Positions 26,378 to 35,583 of a DNA stretch of 54,515 bases are shown here, one piece after another. Both the position numbers and the translations under genes were made by a program. The stretch is from Pseudomonadota bacterium (GTDB lineage Bacteria; Pseudomonadota; Alphaproteobacteria; Rhizobiales; Xanthobacteraceae). How positions within the stretch are numbered: the first letter of the stretch is position 1; each line of letters begins with the position of its first letter. The stretch spans positions 1-54,515 of the forward strand of contig JAFEFL010000061.1 in assembly GCA_018240595.1 (NCBI GenBank), in the 5' to 3' direction. The notes beneath the pieces were generated by a model. It saw nothing but the letters and a program-made list of their open reading frames with translations, made no database searches and was not told the origin of the DNA.

Positions 26378-26587
26378 ATGAACTGGTCGATGTACACCGC
26401 CGACCGCACCACCCACCTCAAGATCGTGGTGGTCGGGCTTTTCGCCGCGCTGCTGATCGCGATCATCGGCATCTCGGCCACGCAATTCAATCTCGGCACC
26501 GACATCATGTCGGCGCAGGGACCGCAGGTCTACAAGGCCGGCCAGCCGGTGGCGATGAGCGTGCGTGAAGGTCCATCGATCCACTGA
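26378..26587 (+). CDS. small single-span membrane protein
   Basis: 69 residues from ATG 26378 (GGAGGA upstream; a longer in-frame start at 26321 is less likely). One hydrophobic segment, IVVVGLFAALLIAIIGISA (about 17-35), is preceded by a basic/hydrophilic end (YTADRTTHLK), so the N-terminus is probably inside. The periplasmic tail (LGTDIMSAQGPQVYKAGQPVAMSVREGP) is short. Similar proteins are common in Bradyrhizobium and relatives without known function. The EcfG-type promoter upstream suggests stress induction. Confidence 0.75.
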   Translation: MNWSMYTADRTTHLKIVVVGLFAALLIAIIGISATQFNLGTDIMSAQGPQVYKAGQPVAMSVREGPSIH

Positions 26588-26653
26588 CGCCGACGAGTTT
26601 CTGACTGACGACGACTACGACTGAACTTCTGACTGAACCTCCCCCAAGACTTG

Positions 26654-26685
26654 GCGCGTCGGGTATCCCGGCGCGCTTATTTTTT
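26654..26685 (+). terminator. terminator of the small membrane protein gene
   Basis: GCGCGTCGGG / CCCGGCGCGC, 10 pairs including one G-T, loop TAT, followed by TTATTTTTT. Confidence 0.8.
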
Positions 26686-26805
26686 GCGGCGACCGCATTT
26701 GGCCGCGACCAAGCCGCGCAAGTCGGCCGCTGGCCCTTGCGCCGCCACGCAAAGTCCGCAGGGTGGTGCGGTATCCGAATCACCTCTCGAACGATCTAAG
26801 CCTTC

Positions 26806-27957
26806 ATGTTGCGCCGCGCCCTCTTCACCGCCCTCATGGCCCCGATCGCCGTCACGCTGTCCGCCTGCGCGCCGGGCCTGTCGGCGACCTCGACCTTTGC
26901 CGCTGCCGGCGACTATGAGAGCAAGCTCGCGGCCTACGAGGCGGCGCGCCGGCCCTATGAAGCCGCCGCCGAAACTTACTGGGACGCTGTCAGCGACAAG
27001 CGCCGCATCCGCAACGCCAAGCGACGCGGCAACGAGCCGATCCTGCTCGAGGACTATGTGCTGGAACAGCCGCCGGTCTACACGGGACCGCCGCGGCCCG
27101 TCGATCCGAATGCACCGCCGGGGCCGCAGCCGGGCGAGCGTCCGCCGGTTCCGGTGATCGCCGACTTCCTCAGCCAGGCCAAAAGCCAGTTCGGTTTCGT
27201 TCCCGACATCCCGAGCGACCGCGACTTCAAGCGCGCCTATGCCCGCGTCGCCCTCGCCGAGGGTCTGACGCGGGAGCAGATCGTCGGCGTCTATGCCTTC
27301 GAGACCGGCGGCAATGGCACCTTCGACACCCAGGCCGGCGTGACGCCGAAGCGCTCGACCGCGATCTCGCCGGCGGTCGGCTACAATCAATTGCTGTCGA
27401 CCAACTCGGTGTCGATGCTGGCCGAACACTCGTCCCTCATTCTCAATGCCCTGCGGCAGAGAGAACGCGCGCTGCAGGGCGACGCAAAGCGCGCCATGAC
27501 GCGCAAGATCGAGGCGGTGCGGCGCATGATCGCCTATGCCAAATCGGTGCCCGGCAAGTGGAGCGAATACGACAAGCTCGCCAAGCAGACCGCGGGCGGC
27601 ATCGGCATCCACGCCATCGTGCTCGACATCGACATCGGGCCGCTAGTGCAGACGCAGAAGCTGCTCAACTCCGTGCATTTCGCGCGCATGAAAGGCTATC
27701 GTACGCCGCTCACCGCGCCCGAGCTCGAACTGATGAACCTGACCGGCGATTCCACCGGCCTCGACATGGTGACCATGCCCGCGGAGTTCCGCGCCAAGGT
27801 GCCGACGGCGAACTTCTTCCAGCAGATCGGCTACGAGCGCAATCCGGTGGCGCGCCGCACCGGCGTGGTCGGCAATCTCATCGCGGACATTGACGGCCAG
27901 ATGCAGCGCGGCGCGCAGAATCCCGGCGCCAAGGAACTGGCCGCGGCGGCGCAGTAG
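26806..27957 (+). CDS. predicted lipoprotein with lysozyme-like fold
   Basis: 383 residues. The lipobox LSAC (about 18-21) marks an outer-membrane or periplasmic lipoprotein. An Ala/Glu/Tyr helical region and a Pro-rich linker (PPRPVDPNAPPGPQPGERPPVP) precede the main domain. There, EGLTREQIVGVYAFETGGNGTFDTQAG and PAVGYNQLL resemble the catalytic Glu and the GxxQ-type motif of lytic transglycosylases. Activity on peptidoglycan is an inference from these motifs; the rest of the fold is not diagnostic. Confidence 0.75.
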   Translation: MLRRALFTALMAPIAVTLSACAPGLSATSTFAAAGDYESKLAAYEAARRPYEAAAETYWDAVSDKRRIRNAKRRGNEPILLEDYVLEQPPVYTGPPRPVDPNAPPGPQPGERPPVPVIADFLSQAKSQFGFVPDIPSDRDFKRAYARVALAEGLTREQIVGVYAFETGGNGTFDTQAGVTPKRSTAISPAVGYNQLLSTNSVSMLAEHSSLILNALRQRERALQGDAKRAMTRKIEAVRRMIAYAKSVPGKWSEYDKLAKQTAGGIGIHAIVLDIDIGPLVQTQKLLNSVHFARMKGYRTPLTAPELELMNLTGDSTGLDMVTMPAEFRAKVPTANFFQQIGYERNPVARRTGVVGNLIADIDGQMQRGAQNPGAKELAAAAQ

Positions 27958-27974
27958 GCGCCGCCGCAAGCTCG

Positions 27975-29267
27975 CTAATACGCGCCGAGGAACTTCGGCA
28001 GCCACAGCGACAGCGCCGGGATGAAGGTCACCAGCATCAGCACGGCGAACATCACGCCGTAGAACGGCCAGATCCCCTTCATCACGTCCTCGAGCTTGAC
28101 CTTGCCGACGGCGCAGCCGACGAACAGGACCGAGCCGACCGGAGGCGTCAGCAGGCCGATGCCGAGGTTGAGCAGCATGATCATGCCGAAATGCACCGGA
28201 TCGACGCCGAGCTTCACCACCACCGGCAGCAGGATCGGCGTGCAGATCAGGATCAGCGGCGCCATGTCCATCAGGCAGCCGAGCACCAGCAGCATGAAGT
28301 TGATCAGCATCAGAATGACGTATTTGTTCTCCGACACCGACAGGAAGAACGCCGTGATCTTGGCCGGCATCTGCATCAGCGCCATGACGTAGCCGAAGCT
28401 CGACGCCATCGCGATCAGCGTCATCACCATGGCCACGGTCTTGAGCGTGCGATGCACGAGGCCGGGCAGATCCTTCCACTTGTAGTCGCGGTAGATGAAC
28501 ATGGTGACGCAGAACGCCCAGACGCAGGCCACGGCGCCGGCTTCGATCGCGGTGAAGATGCCGAGCAGAATGCCGGCGATGATGATGAACACCGTGATGA
28601 GGCCCCACAGCGCCTCGATGCTCATCTTCATGGCTTGCTGGAACGGCACGCGCTCGCCGGTCGGATGGCCGTCGCGATAGGCGATGAAGATCACCAGCGC
28701 GATCAGCGAAACGCCGAGCAGCAGGCCCGGCACCACGCCGGCCATGAACAGGCTGATGATCGAGATCGTGCCGCCGGTCGCCAGCGAATAGATCACGGCG
28801 TTGTGGCTCGGCGGCACCAGGATCGCCTGCAGCGAGGCGCTGATCGTGACGTTGGTGGCGAAGACGCGCGGATAGCCGACCTTCTCCATCTGCGGGATCA
28901 GCACCGAACCGATCGCCGAGGTGTCGGCGACCGAGGAGCCGGAAATGCCGGACAGGAAGGTCGTGGCGAGGATGTTCACCGCCGACAGGCCGCCGCGCAC
29001 GCGCACCAGGCCGACGATGACATTAGCGAGCGCCACCAGACGCCGCGCCATGCCGCCTTCGGCCATGATGGCGCCGGCCAGCACGAAGAAGGGAATCGTC
29101 AGCATCGCGACTTTGCTGACGCCGTTGGAGATCTGCAGCATCACAGCTTCAGGCGGGATGCCGATCCACAGTGCGCCGGCCAGCGCGCCGAAGCCGAGCG
29201 AATAGGAGATCGGCATGCCGAGGGCAAAGCACAGGAACAGGGTTCCGAGGAGAATGGCGAGGTCCAT
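27975..29267 (-). CDS. TRAP transporter large permease (DctM family)
   Basis: 430 residues, about 12 hydrophobic segments. Family patterns: IPFFVLAGAIMAEGGMARRLV near 58-78, SGISGSSVADTSAIGSVLIPQM near 106-127, and the C-terminal LLNLGIGLLTPPVGSVLFVG. The large permease carries the sodium-coupled substrate path. It is the last gene of the dctP-dctQ-dctM order. The neighbouring uronate dehydrogenase and GntR regulator suggest hexuronates as substrate. Confidence 0.93.
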   Translation of the reverse strand: MDLAILLGTLFLCFALGMPISYSLGFGALAGALWIGIPPEAVMLQISNGVSKVAMLTIPFFVLAGAIMAEGGMARRLVALANVIVGLVRVRGGLSAVNILATTFLSGISGSSVADTSAIGSVLIPQMEKVGYPRVFATNVTISASLQAILVPPSHNAVIYSLATGGTISIISLFMAGVVPGLLLGVSLIALVIFIAYRDGHPTGERVPFQQAMKMSIEALWGLITVFIIIAGILLGIFTAIEAGAVACVWAFCVTMFIYRDYKWKDLPGLVHRTLKTVAMVMTLIAMASSFGYVMALMQMPAKITAFFLSVSENKYVILMLINFMLLVLGCLMDMAPLILICTPILLPVVVKLGVDPVHFGMIMLLNLGIGLLTPPVGSVLFVGCAVGKVKLEDVMKGIWPFYGVMFAVLMLVTFIPALSLWLPKFLGAY

Positions 29268-29279
29268 GGCGGGCGGCTC

Positions 29280-29789
29280 TTATTCGACGGGCAAATGCGG
29301 GTCGGTGCCGGCTGATTCCGGGCGGCCGATGGTCAGGTGCTCGATGATGAACAGCATCGTGAAGAAGCCGCCGATCGGGATCGGCGAGTAGACGAGGCCG
29401 ACGCGCAGCCACGGAAACTCGGGGATCGTGTTGTCCCAGGTCGCGATGCAGAGCTTCACGCCGTAGACCATCATGAACAGCGCCATGATGGCCATCAGAA
29501 CCTCGACGGCGAAGTCGGCGACCCTGCGTGCCTTCGGCGGCAGCAGGTCCGCCGCCACCGTCACGCTCATGTGCAGGCCGAGCCGGTAGCACGCAGCGGC
29601 GCCGAAGAACGTCACCACGATGGTGAGCAGCACCGCCGCCATTTCCGGCCACGACGCTGCGCTGTTGAGCACGTAGCGGGTGAACACCGCCCACGGCATG
29701 ATCAGGGCGACCGCCACCATGGCGATGCCGGCGATGACGGCGCAGACAAGGTAAGCCTTGTCCATCGCCGACCGGTAGATATTGGCCAT
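29280..29789 (-). CDS. TRAP transporter small permease (DctQ family)
   Basis: 169 residues from ATG 29789; upstream in-frame codons are probably untranslated. Four membrane helices (LVCAVIAGIAMVAVALIMPWAVFTRY, WPEMAAVLLTIVVTFFGAAACYR, VADFAVEVLMAIMALFMMVYGVKL, SPIPIGGFFTMLFIIEHL). The signature FTRYVLNSAASWPEMAAVLL is typical of DctQ. It lies 12 bp upstream of the large permease. Confidence 0.92.
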   Translation of the reverse strand: MANIYRSAMDKAYLVCAVIAGIAMVAVALIMPWAVFTRYVLNSAASWPEMAAVLLTIVVTFFGAAACYRLGLHMSVTVAADLLPPKARRVADFAVEVLMAIMALFMMVYGVKLCIATWDNTIPEFPWLRVGLVYSPIPIGGFFTMLFIIEHLTIGRPESAGTDPHLPVE

Positions 29790-29885
29790 TTGCTTTCCCG
29801 CGCCGTGCCGTGCACGGCCTGTTCGACGTGAACGCGCCACGCCTCGTCCCGCTCAGGAACCAGGCGTGGCGCCGAACGTGTCAGC

Positions 29886-30881
29886 TCAGTTGGTGCCCTG
29901 GATGCGCTTGACCATGTCGGCGTATTTCGGACCGTACTTGTCCCACACCGGCTTGACCGCGTCCTGGAAGGCCTTCTTGTCGGCCGCCGAGACCTCGGTG
30001 ATGGTCACGCCGGCCGCCTTGGCCTTGTCCATCGCCTTCTTCTCGTATTCGTCCCACAGCTTGCGCTCTTCGAGCTGGGCCTCACGGGCGAACTTCTTGA
30101 CGTCGGCCTGCTCTTCCTTCGACAGCGAGTCGAAGATCTTCTGCGACATCACCACCATTTCCGGCACGATCAGGTGTTCGTCGATCGTGTAGAACTTGGC
30201 GACGGTGTAGTGGTTGTCGAAGACGTAGCTCGGCGGGTTGTTCTCGGCGCCGTCGATGACGCCGGTCTGCAGCGACGAGAACACCTGGTCGTAGCCCATG
30301 GCGATGCCGTTGGCGCCCATCGCATTGGCCATGTCGACGAAGATCGGGTTGCCGATGACGCGGATCTTGAGGCCCTTGAGGTCTGCGATCGTCTTGATCG
30401 GCTTCTTGGTGTCGTAGAAGTTGCGGGCGCCGGCATCCATCCAGGCGAGGCCGACGAGGCCCTTGCCGCTCTTGGTCACCGCGTCGAGCAGCTCCTGGCC
30501 GATCGGGCCGTCGATGACATGGCGCATGTGCTCGGTGTTCTTGAACACATAAGGCAGGTTGACGACGTTGAGCGCATCAACCACCGGGCCGAGCGCGCCG
30601 ACCGAGACGCGGGCGAAGGCGATGGCGCCGACCTGGGCCTGCTCGATCGCTTCCTTTTCGCCGCCAAGCTGCATCGACGGGAACATCTGCACGCTGAGGC
30701 GGCCATTGGTGGCCTTGTCCAGCTTTTTGCCCATGTTCTCGACGGCTTCCACGGTCGGATAGCCGGTCGGGTGAACGTCGGACGCCTTCAGCACCAGCTT
30801 GTCGGCGGCGAATGTGCTGCCGGCAAACATGGTCGAGGCCGCCAGAACGCCGGCGGCCAGAATTGCTCTACGTGTAGTCAT
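29886..30881 (-). CDS. TRAP transporter solute-binding protein (DctP family)
   Basis: 331 residues with a signal peptide (TTRRAILAAGVLAASTMFAGSTFAA). Binding-protein patterns: FPSMQLGGEKEAIEQAQVGAIAFARVSVG, the conserved Arg in LKGLKIRVIGNPIFVDMANAMGANGIAMGYDQVFSSLQTGVIDGAENNPPSYV, and EHLIVPEMVVMS. The Arg in the KIRV motif binds the substrate carboxylate. First gene of the TRAP operon, divergent from the GntR gene; their shared intergenic space carries a palindrome. Confidence 0.93.
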   Translation of the reverse strand: MTTRRAILAAGVLAASTMFAGSTFAADKLVLKASDVHPTGYPTVEAVENMGKKLDKATNGRLSVQMFPSMQLGGEKEAIEQAQVGAIAFARVSVGALGPVVDALNVVNLPYVFKNTEHMRHVIDGPIGQELLDAVTKSGKGLVGLAWMDAGARNFYDTKKPIKTIADLKGLKIRVIGNPIFVDMANAMGANGIAMGYDQVFSSLQTGVIDGAENNPPSYVFDNHYTVAKFYTIDEHLIVPEMVVMSQKIFDSLSKEEQADVKKFAREAQLEERKLWDEYEKKAMDKAKAAGVTITEVSAADKKAFQDAVKPVWDKYGPKYADMVKRIQGTN

Positions 30882-30975
30882 GATGGATACTCCTCCCGAA
30901 TGGACTGGTTGCCCCCCGCTACGCTTCGTCGCGTTGTCCGCGATTGATCGAGGAAGCGTCGCGTGTTAGTTATCA

Positions 30976-30990
30976 GGTCATATGATGACC
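30976..30990. promoter_or_regulatory. probable GntR operator
   Basis: GGTCATATGATGACC is a perfect inverted repeat of GGTCAT around a 3-bp centre, in the divergent space between dctP and the GntR gene. Size and composition suit a FadR-type regulator. It lies inside the longest possible GntR reading frame, supporting the shorter start at 31029. Confidence 0.6.
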
Positions 30991-31028
30991 AGACCGGCGC
31001 AATCCGGTCAAGGTCGGGGAATGGCGGT

Positions 31029-31766
31029 TTGACGAAAAATCTTTCACTCCTGAGACCGATCCAGGCGCCACGCGGCTTGACCGCGGAGATTGTCGCGCGC
31101 CTCACCTCCGACATTACCAGCGGCAAGCTGCTGCCCGGCTCGCGGCTGCCGACCGAGCAGGAAATGATCGCCGCCACCGGCGTTTCGCGCACCGTGATCC
31201 GCGAAGCCGTGGCCGCGCTGCGCGCCGACAAGCTGGTGGTGAGCCGTCAGGGCATTGGTACTTTCGTCGCAGAGAAGGTGCGCCGGCCGTTCCGGGTCGA
31301 GTTCGACGAGCATTCGACCTTGCGCGACGTTCTCAACGTCATGGAATTGCGCACCGGGGTCGAGGTCGAGGCGGCCGGGCTTGCCGCCGAGCGCGCGACG
31401 CCGGCGCAGATCAAGAAGATCACGGAGCGGTTCGAGGCCATCCAGGCCGCGATCGACGCCGGCGCCAATGCCGTTGAAGAGGACTTCGCCTTCCACTGCG
31501 AGATCGCCGAGGCGACCAACAATCACCAGTTCAAGGGCTTCCTCGAATATCTCGGCAGCGTCGTCATTCCGCGCCAGACGGTGTGGGGCCGCAGCGCACC
31601 GCTCCTGCGCCGCAACAACCTGACGCTGTTCCAGCGCGAGCACGCCAAGATCCTCGCTGCGATCCGCACTCACGATGTGCAGAAAGCCCGCGCGGCCATG
31701 CACGCCCATCTCGGCGCCAGCCGCGATCGTCATCAGAAACTCGCCGCCGAACTGGGCATCAAGTAA
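31029..31766 (+). CDS. GntR-family (FadR/FCD) regulator of the hexuronate genes
   Basis: 245 residues from TTG 31029, which has GGGGA eight bases upstream; a GTG at 30963 would put the operator inside the gene. The winged helix is LTAEIVARLTSDITSGKLLPGSRLPTEQEMIAATGVSRTVIREAVAALRADKLVVSRQGIGTFV. The FCD domain follows, with metal-ligand patterns EEDFAFHCEIAEATNN and REHAKILAAIRTHDVQKARAAMHAHL. FCD regulators of this type respond to uronates or other organic acids. Placement between the TRAP genes and uronate dehydrogenase supports control of both. Confidence 0.9.
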   Translation: MTKNLSLLRPIQAPRGLTAEIVARLTSDITSGKLLPGSRLPTEQEMIAATGVSRTVIREAVAALRADKLVVSRQGIGTFVAEKVRRPFRVEFDEHSTLRDVLNVMELRTGVEVEAAGLAAERATPAQIKKITERFEAIQAAIDAGANAVEEDFAFHCEIAEATNNHQFKGFLEYLGSVVIPRQTVWGRSAPLLRRNNLTLFQREHAKILAAIRTHDVQKARAAMHAHLGASRDRHQKLAAELGIK

Positions 31767-31799
31767 CCCCTCCCTGCATTCGTTTGAAGTGAGCACAGC

Positions 31800-32603
31800 A
31801 TGAAACTCCTCGTCACCGGCGCCGCCGGAGGGATCGGCACGCGCCTGCGCCAGATGCTGCCGGCGATCTACAAGGACATCCGCTGGAGCGACATCACCAA
31901 GCCGGCCGACCTTGCGCCCGGCGCCGAATTCGTCGCCGCCGATCTTGCCAAGATGAACGAGGTCGAGAAGATGGTCGCCGGCGTCGATGCCATCATCCAT
32001 CTCGGCGGCTTCTCGGTCGAAGGCCCTTGGGAGACGATCCTCCAGGCCAACATCATCGGCACCTACAATCTGTTCGAGGCCGCCTATCGCGCCGGCGTCA
32101 AGCGCGTGATCTTCGCCACCTCGAACCACGCGGTCGGCATGTATCCGCGCGATGAGAAGATCGGCGTCAACGTCACCGTACGCCCCGACTCGCGCTACGG
32201 CATTTCCAAGTGCTTCGGCGAATCCGTCGGCGCCTTCTATGCCGACAAGCACGGCATGCGCGTCACTTGCATCAGGATCGGCAACTTCGCCGACACGCCG
32301 ATCGACAAGCGGCGGCTGTCGATCTTCCTGCATCCGGAAGACCTCGTTCAACTTCTGCGCATCGGCCTCGAGCACCCGCAGATCAAATACGAGATCTTCT
32401 ACGGCGCCTCCGACAATGCAGCCGCCTGGTGGGATAATTCCAACGCCCACAAATTCGGTTATCGGCCGAGGCACAAGGCCGAGGATTTCCGCGCCGAGGC
32501 CCTGGCCGCCCAGGACAAGCTGCCCCCCGACCCGATCGGTGATTATTTCCAGGGCGGTGCCTTTTCCAGCGCCGAATACGACGCCGACAGGCGGCAAAGC
32601 TAA
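31800..32603 (+). CDS. udh: uronate dehydrogenase (NAD-dependent, SDR)
   Basis: 267 residues. Rossmann motif GAAGGIG at 7-13, catalytic Tyr-Lys as YGISK (Y133, K137), plus LGGFSVEGPWETILQANIIGTYNLFEAA and ATSNHAVGMYPR, which resemble the Agrobacterium-type uronate dehydrogenase. The enzyme oxidises D-galacturonate or D-glucuronate to aldarolactone. The gene follows the GntR gene by 33 bp and pairs functionally with the TRAP importer. The later steps of the oxidative pathway are not in this window. Confidence 0.87.
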   Translation: MKLLVTGAAGGIGTRLRQMLPAIYKDIRWSDITKPADLAPGAEFVAADLAKMNEVEKMVAGVDAIIHLGGFSVEGPWETILQANIIGTYNLFEAAYRAGVKRVIFATSNHAVGMYPRDEKIGVNVTVRPDSRYGISKCFGESVGAFYADKHGMRVTCIRIGNFADTPIDKRRLSIFLHPEDLVQLLRIGLEHPQIKYEIFYGASDNAAAWWDNSNAHKFGYRPRHKAEDFRAEALAAQDKLPPDPIGDYFQGGAFSSAEYDADRRQS

Positions 32604-32686
32604 CCACGGGTGCGAAAACGTCATGCGGCAACGGCCGGCCCTATGCTATAGGGTCGGCTTGGGATCACGTTGCCAGGACTATTGTT

Positions 32687-34411
32687 TTGTTGAACCGCCC
32701 CCTGAACAAAAGCGATACGATCACCCTGCCCCCCGACCTGTTCGGATACCGCCTTCTGGCCGATCCGCGCCTCAACAAGGGCACCGCCTTCACCGAGGAG
32801 GAGCGCTCCGCGTTCCTGCTCCACGGCCTCCTGCCGCCGACCGTGGTGTCGATCGAGGAGCAGGCCGGCCGCCGCCTGCAGGCCTTCCGCGAATTTCATA
32901 CCGACCTCGAGCGCTACGCCTTTCTGCGCGACCTCCAGGACACCAACGAGACTTTGTATTACGCGCTGCTCGGCAAGAACGTCGAGGAGCTGCTGCCGAT
33001 CGTCTACACGCCGACCGTCGGCGCCGGCTGCGCTTCGTTCAGCCGTCTGTTCCGCAAGCCACGCGGCGTCTTCCTGTCGATCCCGCACCGCAAGCAGATC
33101 CGCCAGATCCTGTCGAACCCGCAATTCGACAAGACCGAGGTGATTGTCGTAACCGACGGCGAGCGTATCCTCGGCCTCGGCGACCAGGGCGCCGGCGGCA
33201 TGGGAATCCCGATCGGCAAGCTGGCGCTATACACCGCCTGCGGCGGCATCGATCCCGCCACCGCGCTGCCGATCCTGCTCGACGTCGGCACTGACAACGA
33301 AGCCAATCTCAACGATCCGCTCTATATCGGCTGGCGTCACAAGCGGGTGCGCGGCGAAGAATACGATGCCTTCGTCGCCGAGTTCATCGACGCGGTGACC
33401 GAGCGCTGGCCGCACGTCCTTCTGCAGTGGGAGGACTTCGCCAAGGGCAACGCTACGCGCCTGCTCGACGGCTATCGCGACAAGCTGTGCAGCTTCAACG
33501 ACGACATCCAGGGTACCGCCGCGGTCGCCACCGGCACATTGCTCGCCGCGATCAACGTCACGGGTGAGCCGCTGACCGAGCAGCGCATCGCCATTCTCGG
33601 CGGCGGCTCGGCCGGCTGCGGCATCGCCAACCTGCTGATGGCGGCGATGGTCGATGCCGGCCTCGATCGCGCCGAGGCAGCGAGCCGCTTCTATCTCGTC
33701 GACAAGGACGGCCTGCTCACCGAAGGCATGAACGATCTGGCGCCGTTCCAGCTGCCCTTCGTGCAGAAGCGCGAGGCGCTGGCGCACTGGAATCTCGGCA
33801 ATCCGAGCCGCATCACGCTGCTCGACGTCGTCTACAACGCCAAACCGACGGCGCTGATCGGCGTCTCGGCGCAGGCCGGCGCCTTCACAGAAAGCGTGGT
33901 GCGCGGCATGGCGCGCCACAACAAGCGGCCGATCGTGTTCCCGCTGTCGAACCCGATTTCCTGCGCCGAGGCGACGCCCGCTGATGTCGAACTGTGGAGC
34001 GAAGGCCGCGCGCTGATCGGCGCCGGTTCGCCCTTCCCGCCGCTCAAGCGCAATGGCCAGACTTTCGCCGTCGATCAGACCAACAACTCCTACATCTTCC
34101 CCGGCGTCGGCCTGGGCGCCATCGCGACGCGGGCGCGACGCATCACCGATACGATGTTCATGGCCGCCGCCAAGGCGCTCGCCGGCATGTCGCCGGCGCG
34201 GCACGATCCGAACGCCAATCTTCTGCCGCGCGTCACCCAGTTGCGCGATGTCGCCGTCGCGGTCGCCATCGCCGTCGGCAAGCAGGCGCATGCCGAAGGG
34301 CTGACCGAGGGCGTCAATGAAGGCGATATCGAAGCCGCCGTCCACGCCAAGATGTGGGCGCCGAAGTATTTGAATTACGTGAAGGCCACCGACGGCGCCC
34401 CGTTTCTCTAG
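32687..34411 (+). CDS. maeA: NAD-dependent malic enzyme
   Basis: 574 residues from TTG 32687 (AGGA eight bases upstream; TTG 32690 also possible). The SfcA-type long malic enzyme patterns are present: TNETLYYALLGKNVEELLPIVYTPTVG near 87-112, VVTDGERILGLGDQGAGGMGIPIGKLALYTACGGI, FNDDIQGTAAVATGTLLAA and ILGGGSAGCGIANLL (nucleotide binding). It decarboxylates malate to pyruvate. No adjacent regulator; the reason for lying beside the hexuronate genes is unclear, though both feed central carbon. Confidence 0.93.
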   Translation: MLNRPLNKSDTITLPPDLFGYRLLADPRLNKGTAFTEEERSAFLLHGLLPPTVVSIEEQAGRRLQAFREFHTDLERYAFLRDLQDTNETLYYALLGKNVEELLPIVYTPTVGAGCASFSRLFRKPRGVFLSIPHRKQIRQILSNPQFDKTEVIVVTDGERILGLGDQGAGGMGIPIGKLALYTACGGIDPATALPILLDVGTDNEANLNDPLYIGWRHKRVRGEEYDAFVAEFIDAVTERWPHVLLQWEDFAKGNATRLLDGYRDKLCSFNDDIQGTAAVATGTLLAAINVTGEPLTEQRIAILGGGSAGCGIANLLMAAMVDAGLDRAEAASRFYLVDKDGLLTEGMNDLAPFQLPFVQKREALAHWNLGNPSRITLLDVVYNAKPTALIGVSAQAGAFTESVVRGMARHNKRPIVFPLSNPISCAEATPADVELWSEGRALIGAGSPFPPLKRNGQTFAVDQTNNSYIFPGVGLGAIATRARRITDTMFMAAAKALAGMSPARHDPNANLLPRVTQLRDVAVAVAIAVGKQAHAEGLTEGVNEGDIEAAVHAKMWAPKYLNYVKATDGAPFL

Positions 34412-34423
34412 CGGCGCGCCGCC

Positions 34424-35056
34424 ATGTCCCTCCTCCCCACCCTGCTCCAGCTCTCCGTGCTCCACATCCTGATGGCCATGATCCCCGGCCCCAACACCGT
34501 GGTCGTGAGCTACGTCTCGGCGCGGGTGTCGCGCGGCGCCGGACTGAAGGCCGTCGCCGGCGTCGTCCTCGGCTCGGCGATCTGGGTGACGCTGTCGATG
34601 TTCGGCGTCGGCGTGCTGCTGCTCGAGGCCGGCATCGTCTATCGCCTGCTGCGGCTGGCCGGCGCGGCCTACCTGATCTATGTCGGCCTCCGCATGTTGC
34701 GCGCCGGCGTCGCGCCGATGGACGAGCAGCGGCCGCCGCAGGGCGCCCGCGCGCCGCTCATCGCCGGCCTGCTCACCACTTTGTCCAATCCGAAATCCGC
34801 AGTGTTCTGGACCAGCGTCTTCGTGCTGGTCGTTCCGGCCCACGCCCCGGCCTGGTTCTATGCCGCCGTGGTGGCGCTGATCGTCGCGCAGTCCTCCGCC
34901 TGGTATGCCTTCGTCGCGCTGGCGCTGTCGACCAACTTCGCCCGCCGGCATTATCTGCGCCTCGCCGCATGGCTCGATCGGCTCGCCGGCGTCATCATGA
35001 TCGGGCTGGGCCTGCGGCTCGCCTACGAGCTGCGCAACGAGATCATCGGACGCTGA
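34424..35056 (+). CDS. LysE-family translocator
   Basis: 210 residues, about six hydrophobic segments. The N-terminal LLQLSVLHILMAMIPGPNTVVVSYVSARVSRGAGLKAVAGVVLGSAIW is the LysE/RhtB signature (PGPN motif), and TTLSNPKSAVFWTSVF is the second conserved loop. These exporters move amino acids or homoserine lactone-like molecules out; the substrate cannot be told. The stop overlaps the start of the thioesterase gene, so the two are coupled. Confidence 0.9.
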   Translation: MSLLPTLLQLSVLHILMAMIPGPNTVVVSYVSARVSRGAGLKAVAGVVLGSAIWVTLSMFGVGVLLLEAGIVYRLLRLAGAAYLIYVGLRMLRAGVAPMDEQRPPQGARAPLIAGLLTTLSNPKSAVFWTSVFVLVVPAHAPAWFYAAVVALIVAQSSAWYAFVALALSTNFARRHYLRLAAWLDRLAGVIMIGLGLRLAYELRNEIIGR

Positions 35057-35469
35057 TGCAAAAGACCGACTATCCGCTCTGGGCCCGTGACACCATCCGC
35101 TACGGCGACACGGATCGGCAGGGTCACGTCAACAACGCGGTGTTCTCGACATTCCTCGAGACCGGCCGCGTCCAGTTCCTGATGAATTCCGGCCGGCCGA
35201 TCCGCGCACCGGGCACGAACTTCGTCATCGCCCGCCTGGTTCTCGACTTCAAGGCCGAGATGCTGTGGCCGGGCGAGGCGGACATCGGCAGCCGCGTCAA
35301 GAGCGTCGGCAAATCGTCCTTCACCCTCGAGCAGATCATCATGCAGGGCGACACCGTGACCGCCGTTGCCGAAACGGTGATGGTCATGGTCGACGAGAAG
35401 ACGCGCAAGTCGCATCCGCTGCCGGAAGCCGCCCTCGCCGCGCTCAGGGAGCTGCAGGGACCGGCCTAG
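35056..35469 (+). CDS. acyl-CoA thioesterase, 4HBT family
   Basis: 137 residues; ATG 35056 overlaps the LysE stop. The hot-dog motif RYGDTDRQGHVNNAVFSTFLETGRVQFL has the catalytic Asp (YGDTDRQGHVNN). The following LVLDFKAEMLWPGEADIGSRVKSVGKSSFTLEQII and VMVMVDEKTRKSHPLP are typical of the 4-hydroxybenzoyl-CoA thioesterase branch. Substrate unknown. Co-translation with an exporter is unusual but may be only positional. Confidence 0.9.
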   Translation: MQKTDYPLWARDTIRYGDTDRQGHVNNAVFSTFLETGRVQFLMNSGRPIRAPGTNFVIARLVLDFKAEMLWPGEADIGSRVKSVGKSSFTLEQIIMQGDTVTAVAETVMVMVDEKTRKSHPLPEAALAALRELQGPA

Positions 35470-35583
35470 CGCCGTCACCCGACCTCCGTTCATTCCCGTA
35501 GCAGCGGGGCGCGCGTCTTTGTCTTAGGTTATGTGCTAAGTCTCTCCCGCCCCGGTTTCTTCCTGGGCGAACGGAGTATTTGG

